In this document: in pieces, positions 1 to 9,532 of the stretch
Layout of the letters: every line of letters starts with the position of its first letter
Numbering within the stretch: the stretch's first letter is position 1
NCBI GenBank assembly: GCA_022493055.1
Contig: CP092781.1
Location: 1,488,001-1,552,000, forward strand
DNA: 64,000 bases
Origin: Staphylococcus roterodami
GTDB taxonomy: Bacteria > Bacillota > Bacilli > Staphylococcales > Staphylococcaceae
Reading direction: 5' to 3'
The notes under the pieces: model-generated
Database searches by the model: none
The model's input: only the letters and a program-made list of their open reading frames with translations
What the model was told of the DNA's origin: nothing
Program-made: the position numbers and the translations under genes

Positions 1-583
1 TTGATGGTGAATAATCTCCGCCTCGATATAGCACTGTCACATTTGCGCCAGCTTTTTCTAATTCTAACGCTGCATCAATTGCTGAGTTTTTACCGCCAAT
101 AATTACGACGTCTTGATCGAAGTACGGATGCGCCTCTTTAAAATAATGGAAGACTTTCGGTAAATCAGCACCTTCAACTTCTAATGTATTATGCTGGCTA
201 TAGTATCCAGTTGCAATTGTCAAAAAGCGACATTCATATACATCTTTCGTTGTAGTTATTGTAAATTTATTATCTATTTTTTTAACTGTTAACACTTCTT
301 CAAATGCATTTACTCTTAGTTGGTGATGCTTCACAACTTCACGATAATATACTAATGCTTGATTACGTCTTGGCTTACTTTCTTCTACGATAAATGGCAC
401 GTCCCCGATACTCAATTTATCGCTTGATGAGAAAAATGTTTGGTGTGTTGGATAATTATATATTGATTCAACGACATTACCCTTTTCAATAATTAGCGTA
501 TCAATGCCTTTTCTTTTTTGTTCAATAGCCGCACTTAAACCGCATGGCCCTCCACCAATTATAATACTTTCTACTTTTTGCAT
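1..583 (-). CDS. ypdA: YpdA, bacillithiol-disulfide reductase (N-terminal 194 codons)
   Basis: FAD/NAD(P)-dependent oxidoreductase that recycles oxidised bacillithiol (BSSB). The gene runs off the left edge, so only the first 194 codons are present. The product starts MQKVESIIIGGGPCGLSAA, giving the FAD-binding GGGPCG loop with Cys14, the residue reported as important in staphylococcal YpdA. A second dinucleotide loop, IIGGKNSAIDAA, lies near residue 165. The start is the ATG at 583, preceded by a good GGAGG site. Its bacillithiol partner BrxB is encoded in this window at 35987-36424. Confidence 0.93.
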   Translation of the reverse strand, partial: MQKVESIIIGGGPCGLSAAIEQKRKGIDTLIIEKGNVVESIYNYPTHQTFFSSSDKLSIGDVPFIVEESKPRRNQALVYYREVVKHHQLRVNAFEEVLTVKKIDNKFTITTTKDVYECRFLTIATGYYSQHNTLEVEGADLPKVFHYFKEAHPYFDQDVVIIGGKNSAIDAALELEKAGANVTVLYRGGDYSPS

Positions 584-919
584 TGTTTCGGCCTCCTTTA
601 ATCCCAAACTATTATAACAGTTCAATAGTTGATAAGCTAAGTCTGTGCTTACTAATTTATGATATATTTCCGACAATTTGTAGGTTTACACTAAAATATT
701 GTCGTCTGTACAATTGTACGCTTCTTCTTTAGTTTTATTGAGGAAAGTAAGTTAAAAACTTAGTCATAACTCAATATTGAATATTGATAATTCCAATTTT
801 GATATTTGAGCAATACCATCAATTATATACATTTAATCTTTATTATCAGTAAACGGTAATAAATTGGATATTTATTCAATGAAGTTAACTGATAAACACT
901 TTCTAAATCTTCACGAAAA
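584..919. other. Intergenic region upstream of ypdA
   Basis: AT-rich non-coding stretch between ypdA and ebpS, both on the minus strand. A TATAAT -10 for ypdA lies on the minus strand (611-616 on plus), about 28 bases before the start codon, with only a weak -35. No open frame or further convincing structure was seen between about 640 and 919. Confidence 0.45.
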
Positions 920-1003
920 AACTGCTACATTACGATAAGTGAATTATAAGTAAATCAGATTTCACTAAAATTACTTTAAAACACTAATGTGTATGTAGCA
1001 GTT
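920..1003 (-). terminator. Probable ebpS terminator with a long loop
   Basis: An 11-bp perfect inverted repeat, AACTGCTACAT (920-930) and ATGTAGCAGTT (993-1003), encloses 62 bases. On the minus strand the second arm is followed by a run of six T. It sits 26 bases past the ebpS stop codon, the expected place for an intrinsic terminator, though the loop is unusually long. Confidence 0.6.
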
Positions 1004-1029
1004 GAATTTAAAGATTGAATTGATATTGA

Positions 1030-2457
1030 TTATGGAATAATAATTTGTTGGCCATTTCTAATATTATTACCACTTAAACCATTAGCACGTCTAATTTTCT
1101 CAACGTTTTCAGGCGAACCTGAACCATAGTATTGAATTGCGATTCGATAAAGGTTTTCTTGACCACTAACTGTATGTCTTTGTCCTCCACCTTGACGTTG
1201 CTGTTGTTGGTTTTGATTTGCTTGTTGTTGATTTTGGTTATTTTGCGTTTGATTGTTCGCTTGGTTTACATTATTTTGATCATCAGTAGTTGCTTTATCT
1301 TTATCATCAGATTTTGATTTGTCGTTGTCTTCAGATTTTGACTTGTCTTTTGCAGAATCTGTTGAAGTTTTTTTATCTTTACTATCTTCAGATTTATTTT
1401 TGTTCGTATTCGCTATTTTATTTTCTTTCGTACCATTATTATGGTTATTTAATGCCATACCACCAAAGATTGCTAAAGCACCAACAATTAACACGGCTGC
1501 AATTAAAGGTAATAATACTTTCGTCATACCGCCTTTTTTATGCTCTTTTTCTTTATCTTGATGATCACGATGTTCATGATGATGATTCGTTTGAGCAGAA
1601 GCTTGTTGTTTTGAAGCGGCAGCTGCTCCTACTACACCAGCGGTACCTGCGCCAACAGCGGCACCCTTCTTACTATTATGATCTTTTTTCTTTTGTTTTG
1701 CTTCATTACTTTCAGTAGACTTTTCAACGCTATCTTTTTGAACATTTTGTTTGTCTTTTGCTTGATACTTAGCTTTTGATGCGCCACCTGCTGCACCTGC
1801 AACACCAGCGGTACCCGCACCAATTGCTGCAGCTTTTTTGCCATTATGTTTTTCTTTTGTATCATCATTTTTCGCATCAACCGGCACGTCTTTACTATTC
1901 TCTGCTGATTCTTTTGGCTTATTAGTATCAGTTGCAAAATGCGGTTTCGGCTGTTGTACTTTTTCATGATCAACATTGTTAGCTACACTTTGATCTTTCT
2001 CAGTAACTTGAGCTTTTTGAGTTTCTTGCGTTTCCTCATGTTTCACATTTTCTTCATTTGGTTCTGGATGTGATTTATCCATTGCAAATGTATTTTTAGT
2101 GTAATTTGACTCTTCATTATGAGACTTACTTTCATGATGGCTAACTTCTTGATTTGAAGAACTATGTAATGTTGATTCATCTTGTCGATCATCTAACGTT
2201 CCAGCCTCATTTTGAACTTTGTCTTCAGACACTTTTGATTCATGGTGGTGTTGTTTATTATGATTCGTTGCTAAATCACGACGTCTTTTTCTTCTTTGGG
2301 CATTTCTCGGCGGAAACTGTTGCTCCGTTTTCTCTGATGTATCTTGATGTTCTACTTCTGCTTGGTCTTTTTCAACATCTTCCATATGATCTTGATGTGA
2401 ATTTGTGTCTATCGATTGACGATTTTTTTCAAAGTCATCTTTAAAATTATTAGACAT
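1030..2457 (-). CDS. ebpS: EbpS, elastin-binding membrane protein with C-terminal LysM
   Basis: Cell-surface integral membrane protein that binds elastin in S. aureus. The 475-residue product has a long acidic, His- and Gln-rich N-terminal region containing TNSHQDH, the known elastin-binding neighbourhood. Two Gly/Ala-rich segments follow (about 206-228 and 262-282), then a transmembrane helix (about 313-336), a low-complexity Lys/Asp/Ser and Asn/Gln spacer, and a LysM domain (about 427-475). I start at the second ATG, six bases inside the longest frame, because AAAGGAAG is best placed for it. Synteny with B. subtilis recS-ypbD-ypbE supports it as the YpbE counterpart. The N-terminal half seems divergent from the S. 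aureus sequence I remember, which could mark a sister species. Confidence 0.93.
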   Translation of the reverse strand: MSNNFKDDFEKNRQSIDTNSHQDHMEDVEKDQAEVEHQDTSEKTEQQFPPRNAQRRKRRRDLATNHNKQHHHESKVSEDKVQNEAGTLDDRQDESTLHSSSNQEVSHHESKSHNEESNYTKNTFAMDKSHPEPNEENVKHEETQETQKAQVTEKDQSVANNVDHEKVQQPKPHFATDTNKPKESAENSKDVPVDAKNDDTKEKHNGKKAAAIGAGTAGVAGAAGGASKAKYQAKDKQNVQKDSVEKSTESNEAKQKKKDHNSKKGAAVGAGTAGVVGAAAASKQQASAQTNHHHEHRDHQDKEKEHKKGGMTKVLLPLIAAVLIVGALAIFGGMALNNHNNGTKENKIANTNKNKSEDSKDKKTSTDSAKDKSKSEDNDKSKSDDKDKATTDDQNNVNQANNQTQNNQNQQQANQNQQQQRQGGGQRHTVSGQENLYRIAIQYYGSGSPENVEKIRRANGLSGNNIRNGQQIIIP

Positions 2458-2609
2458 AGCCATCTTCCTTTCTATTCTATTACAATGATTTTACATAAAA
2501 TATACCCATATGACATATGTTTATGTATATTTTTCAAAATTATTTCAATCATTTTTCAATTGTGTATACACTAATTATAGCTTGTCAATTTTCTTTTAGT
2601 AAAGTAATA

Positions 2610-3989
2610 CTATCTAGGAAATAAATTTTGCAACTTTTCTTCAAAACCGATACTTCTAATTACCTTTTTCTTATTTAAAACCACTATATCCATCATATTC
2701 GAATCATTGTCACAACATTGCTCTTGTGTAGGTGGAAATTCTCCAAAAAATTCTAACAAATATTTGCGTCTACATTGGTCTAACTTACTATATCCAATCA
2801 TACGAAAGAATCCTAATTGTTTTCGTTTAAAAGATTGCTGGAAAATTTGTTTTAATGTTTCAATTTTATAGAAAGAATGTAATGTTGTTAAAATATGTTG
2901 CTTGTCTGGTGGTAGAAATTCACCTAACTCAAAATTTTGGACATCTTCTTTTGTAATCATATCTGTAAATAATAATGTTTCTAAAATATACCTATCATCT
3001 GGTTGATATAAACTAATCGCCTGACTACGTTCACCATCACGTCCTGCACGACCAATCTCTTGTATGTAATTTGATGGACTTGTTGAGAGATGAAAATGAA
3101 TAATGGTTCTGATATCTTTTTTATTAATCCCCATTCCAAACGCACTCGTTGCAACAATAACTGGAATATCATTATTTAAAAATTGTTGTTGAACCGTTTG
3201 ACGTTCTTGGTAATTCATATCTCCATGGTATATACCTGTTAGAAAACCATAATCATATATCATTTGTGCCAAATTTAGACACATTTTTTTAGAAGATACG
3301 TAAATAATTGTTGGACCAGAGGTTTCGAGAAATGGTAGAAGCCACTCAATTTTTTCTTCATCATCTTGAAAGTTAAAATGCTTAAAGCTTATGTTCGGGC
3401 GATTCATAGTAGTTTTAATAACATTAAATTGAATGGATAGCATTTTTGTTAAATCATCTTGTAAATGTGGTGGTGCTGTAGCAGTCAAAGCTAATACGAC
3501 AGCTTTTTTAAAATGGCTTGTAACTTTGCCAATTAATGCATAATGCGGTCTAAAATCATAGCCCCATTCTGATAAACAATGCGCTTCATCTAAAACAATC
3601 ATGCCAAAATCTATTTTAGAAATTAATTTGAAATTAGCTAGTTGTAAAAGGAATTCTGGACTTAAAAAGATGAAGCGGCTATGTCGTAAACATTTAATAT
3701 TATGCTTTTTTTCAATTTCATCCATACCTGAGTGAATACAGGCAACACGTTTTTCACCATTAATCTTTAATTGCATCACTTGATCATCCATTAAAGAAAT
3801 TAATGGAGATACAATTAACGTAGGCTTATTAGAAAGATATGTCGGTAGTTGATAACATAAACTTTTGCCGCTTCCAGTAGGAAGAATACCTAGTGTATGT
3901 TTATGCCTCAACACACTTTCAATTATCTCTTGTTGTCCTGGTTTAAAACTGTCAAATCCAAAATTATCTTTTAAAGCTTTATACAACAA
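2610..3989 (-). CDS. recQ: RecQ-family ATP-dependent DNA helicase
   Basis: 3'-5' superfamily 2 DNA helicase of the short RecQ (B. subtilis RecS) type. Visible motifs are the Walker A ILPTGSGKS, the DEAHCLSEWGYDFR box with the RecQ aromatic loop, and helicase C-terminal motifs including QEIGRAGRDG. At about 459 residues it has a zinc-binding region with a CRRKYLLEFFGE segment and a Cys pair near the end, but no room for an HRDC domain. I prefer a TTG start at 3989, because GAGGTGATC lies just upstream of it and the codons before it overlap this site. It overlaps the end of the ypbB-like gene, so the two are probably translated together. Confidence 0.9.
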   Translation of the reverse strand: MLYKALKDNFGFDSFKPGQQEIIESVLRHKHTLGILPTGSGKSLCYQLPTYLSNKPTLIVSPLISLMDDQVMQLKINGEKRVACIHSGMDEIEKKHNIKCLRHSRFIFLSPEFLLQLANFKLISKIDFGMIVLDEAHCLSEWGYDFRPHYALIGKVTSHFKKAVVLALTATAPPHLQDDLTKMLSIQFNVIKTTMNRPNISFKHFNFQDDEEKIEWLLPFLETSGPTIIYVSSKKMCLNLAQMIYDYGFLTGIYHGDMNYQERQTVQQQFLNNDIPVIVATSAFGMGINKKDIRTIIHFHLSTSPSNYIQEIGRAGRDGERSQAISLYQPDDRYILETLLFTDMITKEDVQNFELGEFLPPDKQHILTTLHSFYKIETLKQIFQQSFKRKQLGFFRMIGYSKLDQCRRKYLLEFFGEFPPTQEQCCDNDSNMMDIVVLNKKKVIRSIGFEEKLQNLFPR

Positions 3990-4932
3990 TGAGATCACCT
4001 CTTTCAATTCCAACAATCAATACTTTTATTTGGAAGTATGATAGTGAGTCAAATTTTTCTTTATAATATTTCAATCGCTCGCCACGATGCTGTTCATAAA
4101 AATTTATAAATTGTTGAAATAGTTCGTCATCAATATAGTCATCGTAATTTGACATATAACCCTTTATTAAAATTTCTAATACATGATCTTCGATAGTATT
4201 GATTTTAACTTGTTGTTGTTCAGCAATATTTTCCATAGTAAAGTTTTCAAGTAATTTTGTAAAAGTAATAAATGTCTGGTTTGATAATGTTGGTTTGATA
4301 ATTAATCTTGATAAAATGGTATATTCTATTTTTTCTAATTCAAACATCATTGCCACTAAATTATTCATTTCATATTCAAATAACTGTTGTTGTAATATTT
4401 GTTCTATTAAACTTACTTGCTGTCTTGTATACATTGGTTCATCATAACCTTGCAAATAATAATGTAAATAACAAGGCCCTTTTAAAGATATGGCTTCAAA
4501 CAAGTGGTGTAGTTCATTTTCAAAATCACTTTGTAATTCATTTTCTTTAATATAGTTATAGACAATTTTCACTGTTTCTTGTATCTTATTATTTTGAGAG
4601 ATTGGTACAAATTGGAATGACTGTTGCTTAATATTAGACATCGTTTGCACTAATAATTGCATTGACTGAAATGTTTGCACCATACTTTCAAATGTAAATC
4701 TTGGATGCAATGCAATTTCTACTTCAGAGTCAAATTCATTAATATTTTCTAAAAATAGCTCAAAAGACGGATATTTTAATAGTGGTAAACTATGATATAA
4801 TGACAACTGTTGTTGACTACAAGCGTCAAAAAAAGTTTGGTGAGATTTCTTACCAACTAATATATTGTAAATACTTTTATTTGTTTTATAGTTAAATGTT
4901 TGTTGTAATGCTGTTTTTATAATGTGTTGCAA
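3979..4932 (-). CDS. YpbB-like helix-turn-helix protein upstream of recQ
   Basis: 317-residue protein of unknown function in the position of B. subtilis ypbB (fer-ypbB-recS order). It is rich in Gln, Glu and Leu and appears mostly helical. The C-terminal 90 residues correspond to the family's proposed helix-turn-helix domain. The start is a TTG at 4932 with GTGAGGG seven bases upstream. Its 3' end overlaps the start of recQ, so a role tied to the helicase is likely but unproven. It is divergent from fer across about 105 bp. Confidence 0.75.
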   Translation of the reverse strand: MQHIIKTALQQTFNYKTNKSIYNILVGKKSHQTFFDACSQQQLSLYHSLPLLKYPSFELFLENINEFDSEVEIALHPRFTFESMVQTFQSMQLLVQTMSNIKQQSFQFVPISQNNKIQETVKIVYNYIKENELQSDFENELHHLFEAISLKGPCYLHYYLQGYDEPMYTRQQVSLIEQILQQQLFEYEMNNLVAMMFELEKIEYTILSRLIIKPTLSNQTFITFTKLLENFTMENIAEQQQVKINTIEDHVLEILIKGYMSNYDDYIDDELFQQFINFYEQHRGERLKYYKEKFDSLSYFQIKVLIVGIERGDLIVV

Positions 4933-4996
4933 GTTTAACCCTCACTCTGTAAAACGGATAATTTGAAAATAAAAAAGATGCTGTCTAAAATTTTAG

Positions 4997-5287
<291 letters not shown>

Positions 5288-5319
5288 AATGTTGCATTGA
5301 AATTAATGTTCAATATAAA

Positions 5320-5357
5320 AAGCAGGTATGCTATCGGAAATTGATAGTTACCTGCTT
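5320..5357. terminator. Bidirectional terminator between fer and ribU
   Basis: The stem AAGCAGGTA / TACCTGCTT extends through a partly paired TGCTATC / GATAGT inner region. T-rich sequence follows on the plus strand and an A-rich tract precedes it, so it can serve both convergent genes. Confidence 0.8.
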
Positions 5358-5393
5358 ATATTTTTATGTGTAAATTATTTTGATTAAAGTTTA

Positions 5394-5939
5394 TTAAATT
5401 CTTTTCAAGAAATTTGCCAGTCTTCTATATAATAAGATAAACACAATTGAAATAATGATACCTTTTATAATATTGAATGGAATAATTCCTGAAACAATGA
5501 TCACTTTAAGATTATTCGCAATGTCAGCTAAATTAAAAATCATGCCATATAAAGGTAATAGAACGAAATAGTTCAAAATACTTAGCACGAAAGTCATAAC
5601 GATTGTTGCAATGATTAATCCAATAATCAAAGATTTTGTTGAACGTTTATTTTTATAGATAGCGTACGCTGTTAATAAGAAACTTGCTCCCGCTAAAAAG
5701 TTTGCAAATGGACCTACTGGATCGCCCATATTAAATAAGTAGTTCAGTAAGTTTTTAACCAGTGCAACTATGATTCCAGCGACTGGTCCAAACGTAAATG
5801 TAGCTAGTAATGACGGTACATCACTAAAATCTAAAGTTAAGTATGGTGGCAAAAATGGTATAGGAAACTTGATAAAAGTTAACACAAACGCAATCGCGCT
5901 CAACATACTTATTGTGATAAGACGTTTATTTTGTTGCAT
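5394..5939 (-). CDS. ribU: RibU, riboflavin-binding S component of an ECF transporter
   Basis: Membrane-embedded substrate-binding subunit that takes up riboflavin with a shared ECF energising module encoded elsewhere. About 181 residues with roughly six hydrophobic segments; FPIPFLPPYLTLDFSDVPSL and GPFANFLAGASFLLTAY are typical of the RibU family. A longer form of 189 residues can be read from an ATG at 5963, but that codon overlaps the GGAAGGAG ribosome-binding site, so the ATG at 5939 is the more likely start. An FMN riboswitch lies directly upstream, consistent with control by flavin supply. Confidence 0.92.
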   Translation of the reverse strand: MQQNKRLITISMLSAIAFVLTFIKFPIPFLPPYLTLDFSDVPSLLATFTFGPVAGIIVALVKNLLNYLFNMGDPVGPFANFLAGASFLLTAYAIYKNKRSTKSLIIGLIIATIVMTFVLSILNYFVLLPLYGMIFNLADIANNLKVIIVSGIIPFNIIKGIIISIVFILLYRRLANFLKRI

Positions 5940-6003
5940 ATTCAATTTTCTCCTTCCATTCATCTCGTAAGAATAGGAGGATTATTGCACAACAAAAAAC
6001 CTC

Positions 6004-6132
6004 CATCTTCTCCCATCCAGACTATACTGTCGGCTCTAGAATCTCACTAGATCAGCCACTAATATGAAACATACTAGCAGGTCGCAGGCTTAATTTACTG
6101 CCGGTTGGGAATTACACCCGACCCCGAAGATG
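6004..6132 (-). promoter_or_regulatory. FMN riboswitch (RFN element) of ribU
   Basis: Read on the minus strand, the outer helix is CATCTTC (5' arm) and GAAGATG (3' arm). Between them are the conserved RFN blocks GGGGTCGGGTGTAATTCCC, ACCGGCAGT, AGCCTGCGACC and GCCGACAGTATAGTCTGGATG. The element lies 41 bases upstream of the longest ribU start. The tract after the aptamer holds GGAGG, TTTTTT and later CCTCC, which could form alternative pairs with the ribosome-binding site. Confidence 0.96.
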
Positions 6133-6320
6133 AATTTAACATTATTAAATTTAATTCTCATTAATTTTATACTATATATCACAAAACCTCAATAACTATG
6201 CTTAAAATGAAAATTAGTTAAGTTGGCGATGTATGATGAATTTGCGAGCATTGTTTGGAATGTTGTTTGTTTAATTAATTTTAGAGATGGCTTTTGGGAC
6301 GGCTTTTTGTTGTTATTAGT
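6133..6320. other. Spacer between the ribU riboswitch and the downstream lipoprotein
   Basis: AT-rich, with no gene and no convincing terminator for the lipoprotein gene that ends at 6321. It probably also contains the ribU promoter, but I could not fix -35/-10 boxes. Confidence 0.3.
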
Positions 6321-7265
6321 TTAATCATTCGTGTTAGCTTTTTCATGATTAAATACACCTACTTCTATTACATCCTTCTTACTATAATTAGGTCTTGTTG
6401 TATTTATATATTTATTAGAAATTTGAAGAGAAACATTCAAATCATGAGGAATATTCTTTTTCTTTTTTAGTACTTCAGAAAAATCAATCATCTCGTCTAT
6501 TGTATTATCTTTAGTAAAATTATCTTTAGTACTAAATAAAGTTGTAACAACATATGGACGAGATTTATCTTTAAGCTGTTTTTTTGAGTTTCTCATATCA
6601 TTCCTAAAAGACTTATCATCCTCTTTGATTAAGGGTTGAAAATACTTTTTATATTCATCTAAAGTATATGGAATTGCAGTCAAATAATAATATTCATTTC
6701 TAAAACCACTATTCTGCGTTTTCATAATTGCATTTTCAGTATAACCAGTATATTTATATTTACTTTTATATTCTTTTAAAACTTCTGTTAAATTATCCAA
6801 CTCTTCCTTATGTGCTCGATATTCAAAGCCACTGAGTACTGTACCAACTAAAGTACTCATATCATCGCCTTTATCCTCACTTCTTAATGAGCTATCACTG
6901 TCAATAATTGATTTGTCAAACGGAATACTCGCATTAAATACGATATCGTGGTCATCACAATGCACGAATACTTCTACGCCGTCGCCACTACCTACAACAT
7001 TGGTAGCTTTAACTTTTAGACCGAAGTTATCCATAAAAAATTGTTCGCCACGTTTAGCAATTTTATCTTTATGCTTTTTCGCAAATTCAACCGCATCTTT
7101 TTCTGCAGGTGGTTGGAATCCTTGGCCTACATATTTTGAAGCTTCCATTTCTTCTGGCACAGACTTTGTTTCTGTATTTGTGTCTTTTTTTGATTCATTT
7201 TCCATCGCGGAACATCCTGATAGCAGTAGTGTTGCTATTAAGATTAATTTTGTCTTTTTAAACAT
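6321..7265 (-). CDS. Lipoprotein, probably DUF1672 family (copy B, downstream of the lipase gene)
   Basis: 314-residue predicted lipoprotein with signal peptide MFKKTKLILIATLLLSGCS, lipobox LSGC and lipidated Cys18. Mature residues up to about 150 are almost identical to copy A at 9529-10446; after FEYRA the two proteins diverge sharply, though both keep similar spacing and features such as TQNSG and EYYYL/EYFYI. I think it belongs to the staphylococcal DUF1672 lipoproteins, from memory. Flanking a TslA-like lipase, it may be an immunity protein, by analogy with the TilA lipoprotein that protects against TslA. That role is an inference. A weak terminator separates it from the lipase gene, so it may have its own promoter. 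Confidence 0.72.
   Translation of the reverse strand: MFKKTKLILIATLLLSGCSAMENESKKDTNTETKSVPEEMEASKYVGQGFQPPAEKDAVEFAKKHKDKIAKRGEQFFMDNFGLKVKATNVVGSGDGVEVFVHCDDHDIVFNASIPFDKSIIDSDSSLRSEDKGDDMSTLVGTVLSGFEYRAHKEELDNLTEVLKEYKSKYKYTGYTENAIMKTQNSGFRNEYYYLTAIPYTLDEYKKYFQPLIKEDDKSFRNDMRNSKKQLKDKSRPYVVTTLFSTKDNFTKDNTIDEMIDFSEVLKKKKNIPHDLNVSLQISNKYINTTRPNYSKKDVIEVGVFNHEKANTND
6811..7217 (-). repeat. 407-bp direct repeat, copy B
   Basis: Matches 9992-10398 base for base in length, with roughly 20 mismatches by eye and no gaps. It covers the lipobox and conserved N-terminal part of each lipoprotein gene. The lipase gene lies between the copies. Confidence 0.9.
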
Positions 7266-7307
7266 GGCTCATCACCCATTTATGTGTTTGTAAAAATTTT
7301 ATTTTTG

Positions 7308-7340
7308 AAAAAACTACTTATTCTCAATGAAAACAAGTAG
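7308..7340 (-). terminator. Weak terminator between lipase gene and lipoprotein B
   Basis: On the minus strand CTACTT and AAGTAG form a short stem with a 15-base loop, followed by a run of six T. It lies 15 bases after the lipase stop. The short stem suggests partial read-through. Confidence 0.5.
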
Positions 7341-7354
7341 CTTTTAATAAATAA

Positions 7355-9532
7355 TTAGTATACTGCTAGTTTTTCTAATTGTTCTTTAACTTGAATTAAG
7401 TTTGAACGAATTAACGAGGCAGATTGATCCATTGTTTTAATAGCTTGTCCTTCATTTTCGTTCAAGCCATTACAAACAACTTCAAACTGTTGTGCCATTT
7501 GATCAAGACGCGCATGAGCTTGTGTGTTTAAAATAAACATATCGTCATAATGCGATGGTTCAAAAATTTGATTAACAATTAACGGTTTCATATTTTTAAT
7601 AATATCATCTAAGTGATTTTCTAAAATTGGTGAAGCTGTTTTTAAGTTATTTAAAAACTCATCTAAATTTTTAAGTTTACTTTTTAAAACATCAAGGCTT
7701 TTATCAATTTCGTCGACATTTATTCCCATAGCCTTTATCTTTATTTTCATTGTTACTTTGTATATTAAACTGCTTATTTCATAAATATGTCTCACAGCTG
7801 TTTCTACCGAATGTATAACTTCAAGAATGTAGTTTAATACTGGTTCAAAATAATTATTGTAAGCTTCTTGAACATAATCACTAATTTTGTTAACTGCATT
7901 ATCAATATGGTTTTTTAAAATTGTCATTTTTCTAGTTAAATAATTAGAAGATTGTACTTGACCCGAAATCATATGTTCACCGCTATAATTAATAGATAAG
8001 TTTCCGTCCATTACCGTTGCATCTTGATGAGACATTATATTTTTAATATCGGTTATCTGCTCTCCATATACATCATTTTGTTTTTTTACAAAATTTATAT
8101 TATTATTCACAACATTTAAATGCTTCATCATTTCCTCTGTCACGCCATCTTCAAAATCATGATCTAAATTTTTAAACATTTCTTTAATTACGTTATCAAG
8201 TGAATCATGTAAACTTTCTATGCCACGTTGTAATTTTTTATCTAAATCTTCAAGCATTTCTTCAATAGTATTTAATTCAAAAATAAGGCCTGCAACTGAT
8301 GAAAATATGAAAGCAATTCCAACAAGATATTTTTTGACATTATCAATTGCGCTAAATGCATCCTTTTTCAAAGAAGTTAATTCCCTACTCATCCCTTCAA
8401 GGATATCAACTTCGACAATATTTTTAAAATCTTGTTTAAGTTTATGTTTTCTTTCTCCAAAATTAGAATTTTCAACCTGTGAAATGTTATAGCTCTCATT
8501 CAAATAATTTACACAATCGGTTAACATATCACTTGTTTCACCAGTTACCAAATTACTTAATGCACTAAGATTTTCTAGATTTAATTTTATAGGAGTCCCT
8601 TTTCCCGTTCTCGCTATTGAATCTCCTGTCCACACATTAATTGGAATTCTATCATCCATATTTATATCGATTTCAATAGTTTTTTTGACTTTTTTACCAT
8701 TTTTAATCATAGTATCTTTAACTGATTTAATTTTATAAACTGCTAAATCCTTATAAGTATTATATCTTGGATTTAATTTTCTTTTATAACCTAAATGACT
8801 ATTTACTAATCCATCCATCGTTGGCACACCAGTTTCTAAATTCACTCGTTTTCCTAGTGTCGGAGTGGCAAATGGATCCTGTAGCCAAGATAAAATATCA
8901 AACTTACTATGATAATTAATCATATTTTTAAAGTTTTGAGATTTGAAATTTTCCCATATTGACTTTGGTAACATGGCAGGGTTTGTAGAAACTATATTTT
9001 TATTCGGGTTAATCAACCCTTGGTGGTTAGCACTTGCTCCCCCTTGAGAATTGCCTCCATCAGACTTAATAGTTTTGTTTTTATACGTAGACGGATTTTG
9101 CTTATATTTCCTTAAAAAATCAGAGCTTTTAAGTGTATCTGCATCTTTTAGTTTCTGTTCATACGATTTAATATAAGCATTATTTTGTTCTAATAAAGAA
9201 GTTGACTTATTTTTATCATTCATTAACTTTATATTTTCAATCCAATCATCAGCAACCTTCCCACGAAAAGGATTGCTTTTCACATCACTCTTTTGGTTAT
9301 CTGTACCTTGAAATAATAATACTTGTTTGCCTGTAGGTGTTTCATTTTCATCCAATAGTTCATAAACTTTTATATCTGAACTATTATTTTTATTAGCTAC
9401 TTTCGTTATCTCTTCGACTTGTTTGAATTTTTTATCGTTAACTCTAAATTTACTACCATCTTTAATATCTTGGTAAACCCAATAACCACTTAACTCAGTT
9501 AAATCTCTATCGTTTATATTGTTCATTTTCAC
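7355..9532 (-). CDS. TslA-like class-3 lipase protein with helical C-terminal half (putative type VII secreted toxin)
   Basis: 725-residue protein. The N-terminal part carries a class-3 lipase signature: an oxyanion-hole motif LLFQGTD (about 73-79), the nucleophile elbow GNSQG with Ser162, a candidate acid Asp212 in SKFDILSW, and a candidate His246 in NSHLGYK. From about residue 365 it is long and helical, with a hydrophobic stretch at about 402-420, and ends without further enzymatic motifs. There is no signal peptide. This enzyme-first, helices-last order matches TslA, a phospholipase exported by the staphylococcal type VII system with a reversed LXG-like region. Copy A of the lipoprotein overlaps its start by 4 bp (GTGA); an ATG two codons later at 9526 is also possible. 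No ess genes or small helical partner genes lie nearby. Confidence 0.75.
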   Translation of the reverse strand: MKMNNINDRDLTELSGYWVYQDIKDGSKFRVNDKKFKQVEEITKVANKNNSSDIKVYELLDENETPTGKQVLLFQGTDNQKSDVKSNPFRGKVADDWIENIKLMNDKNKSTSLLEQNNAYIKSYEQKLKDADTLKSSDFLRKYKQNPSTYKNKTIKSDGGNSQGGASANHQGLINPNKNIVSTNPAMLPKSIWENFKSQNFKNMINYHSKFDILSWLQDPFATPTLGKRVNLETGVPTMDGLVNSHLGYKRKLNPRYNTYKDLAVYKIKSVKDTMIKNGKKVKKTIEIDINMDDRIPINVWTGDSIARTGKGTPIKLNLENLSALSNLVTGETSDMLTDCVNYLNESYNISQVENSNFGERKHKLKQDFKNIVEVDILEGMSRELTSLKKDAFSAIDNVKKYLVGIAFIFSSVAGLIFELNTIEEMLEDLDKKLQRGIESLHDSLDNVIKEMFKNLDHDFEDGVTEEMMKHLNVVNNNINFVKKQNDVYGEQITDIKNIMSHQDATVMDGNLSINYSGEHMISGQVQSSNYLTRKMTILKNHIDNAVNKISDYVQEAYNNYFEPVLNYILEVIHSVETAVRHIYEISSLIYKVTMKIKIKAMGINVDEIDKSLDVLKSKLKNLDEFLNNLKTASPILENHLDDIIKNMKPLIVNQIFEPSHYDDMFILNTQAHARLDQMAQQFEVVCNGLNENEGQAIKTMDQSASLIRSNLIQVKEQLEKLAVY

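Noticed and set aside
1132..1718. Plus-strand frames opposite ebpS
   Set aside because: They mirror the low-complexity, Asn/Gln/Lys-rich EbpS coding sequence and have no ribosome-binding sites.
6913..7293. Open frame antisense to lipoprotein B, repeated antisense to lipoprotein A at 9956-10450
   Set aside because: Both are mirror frames of the conserved repeat; their similarity reflects the duplicated sense genes, not an independent gene.
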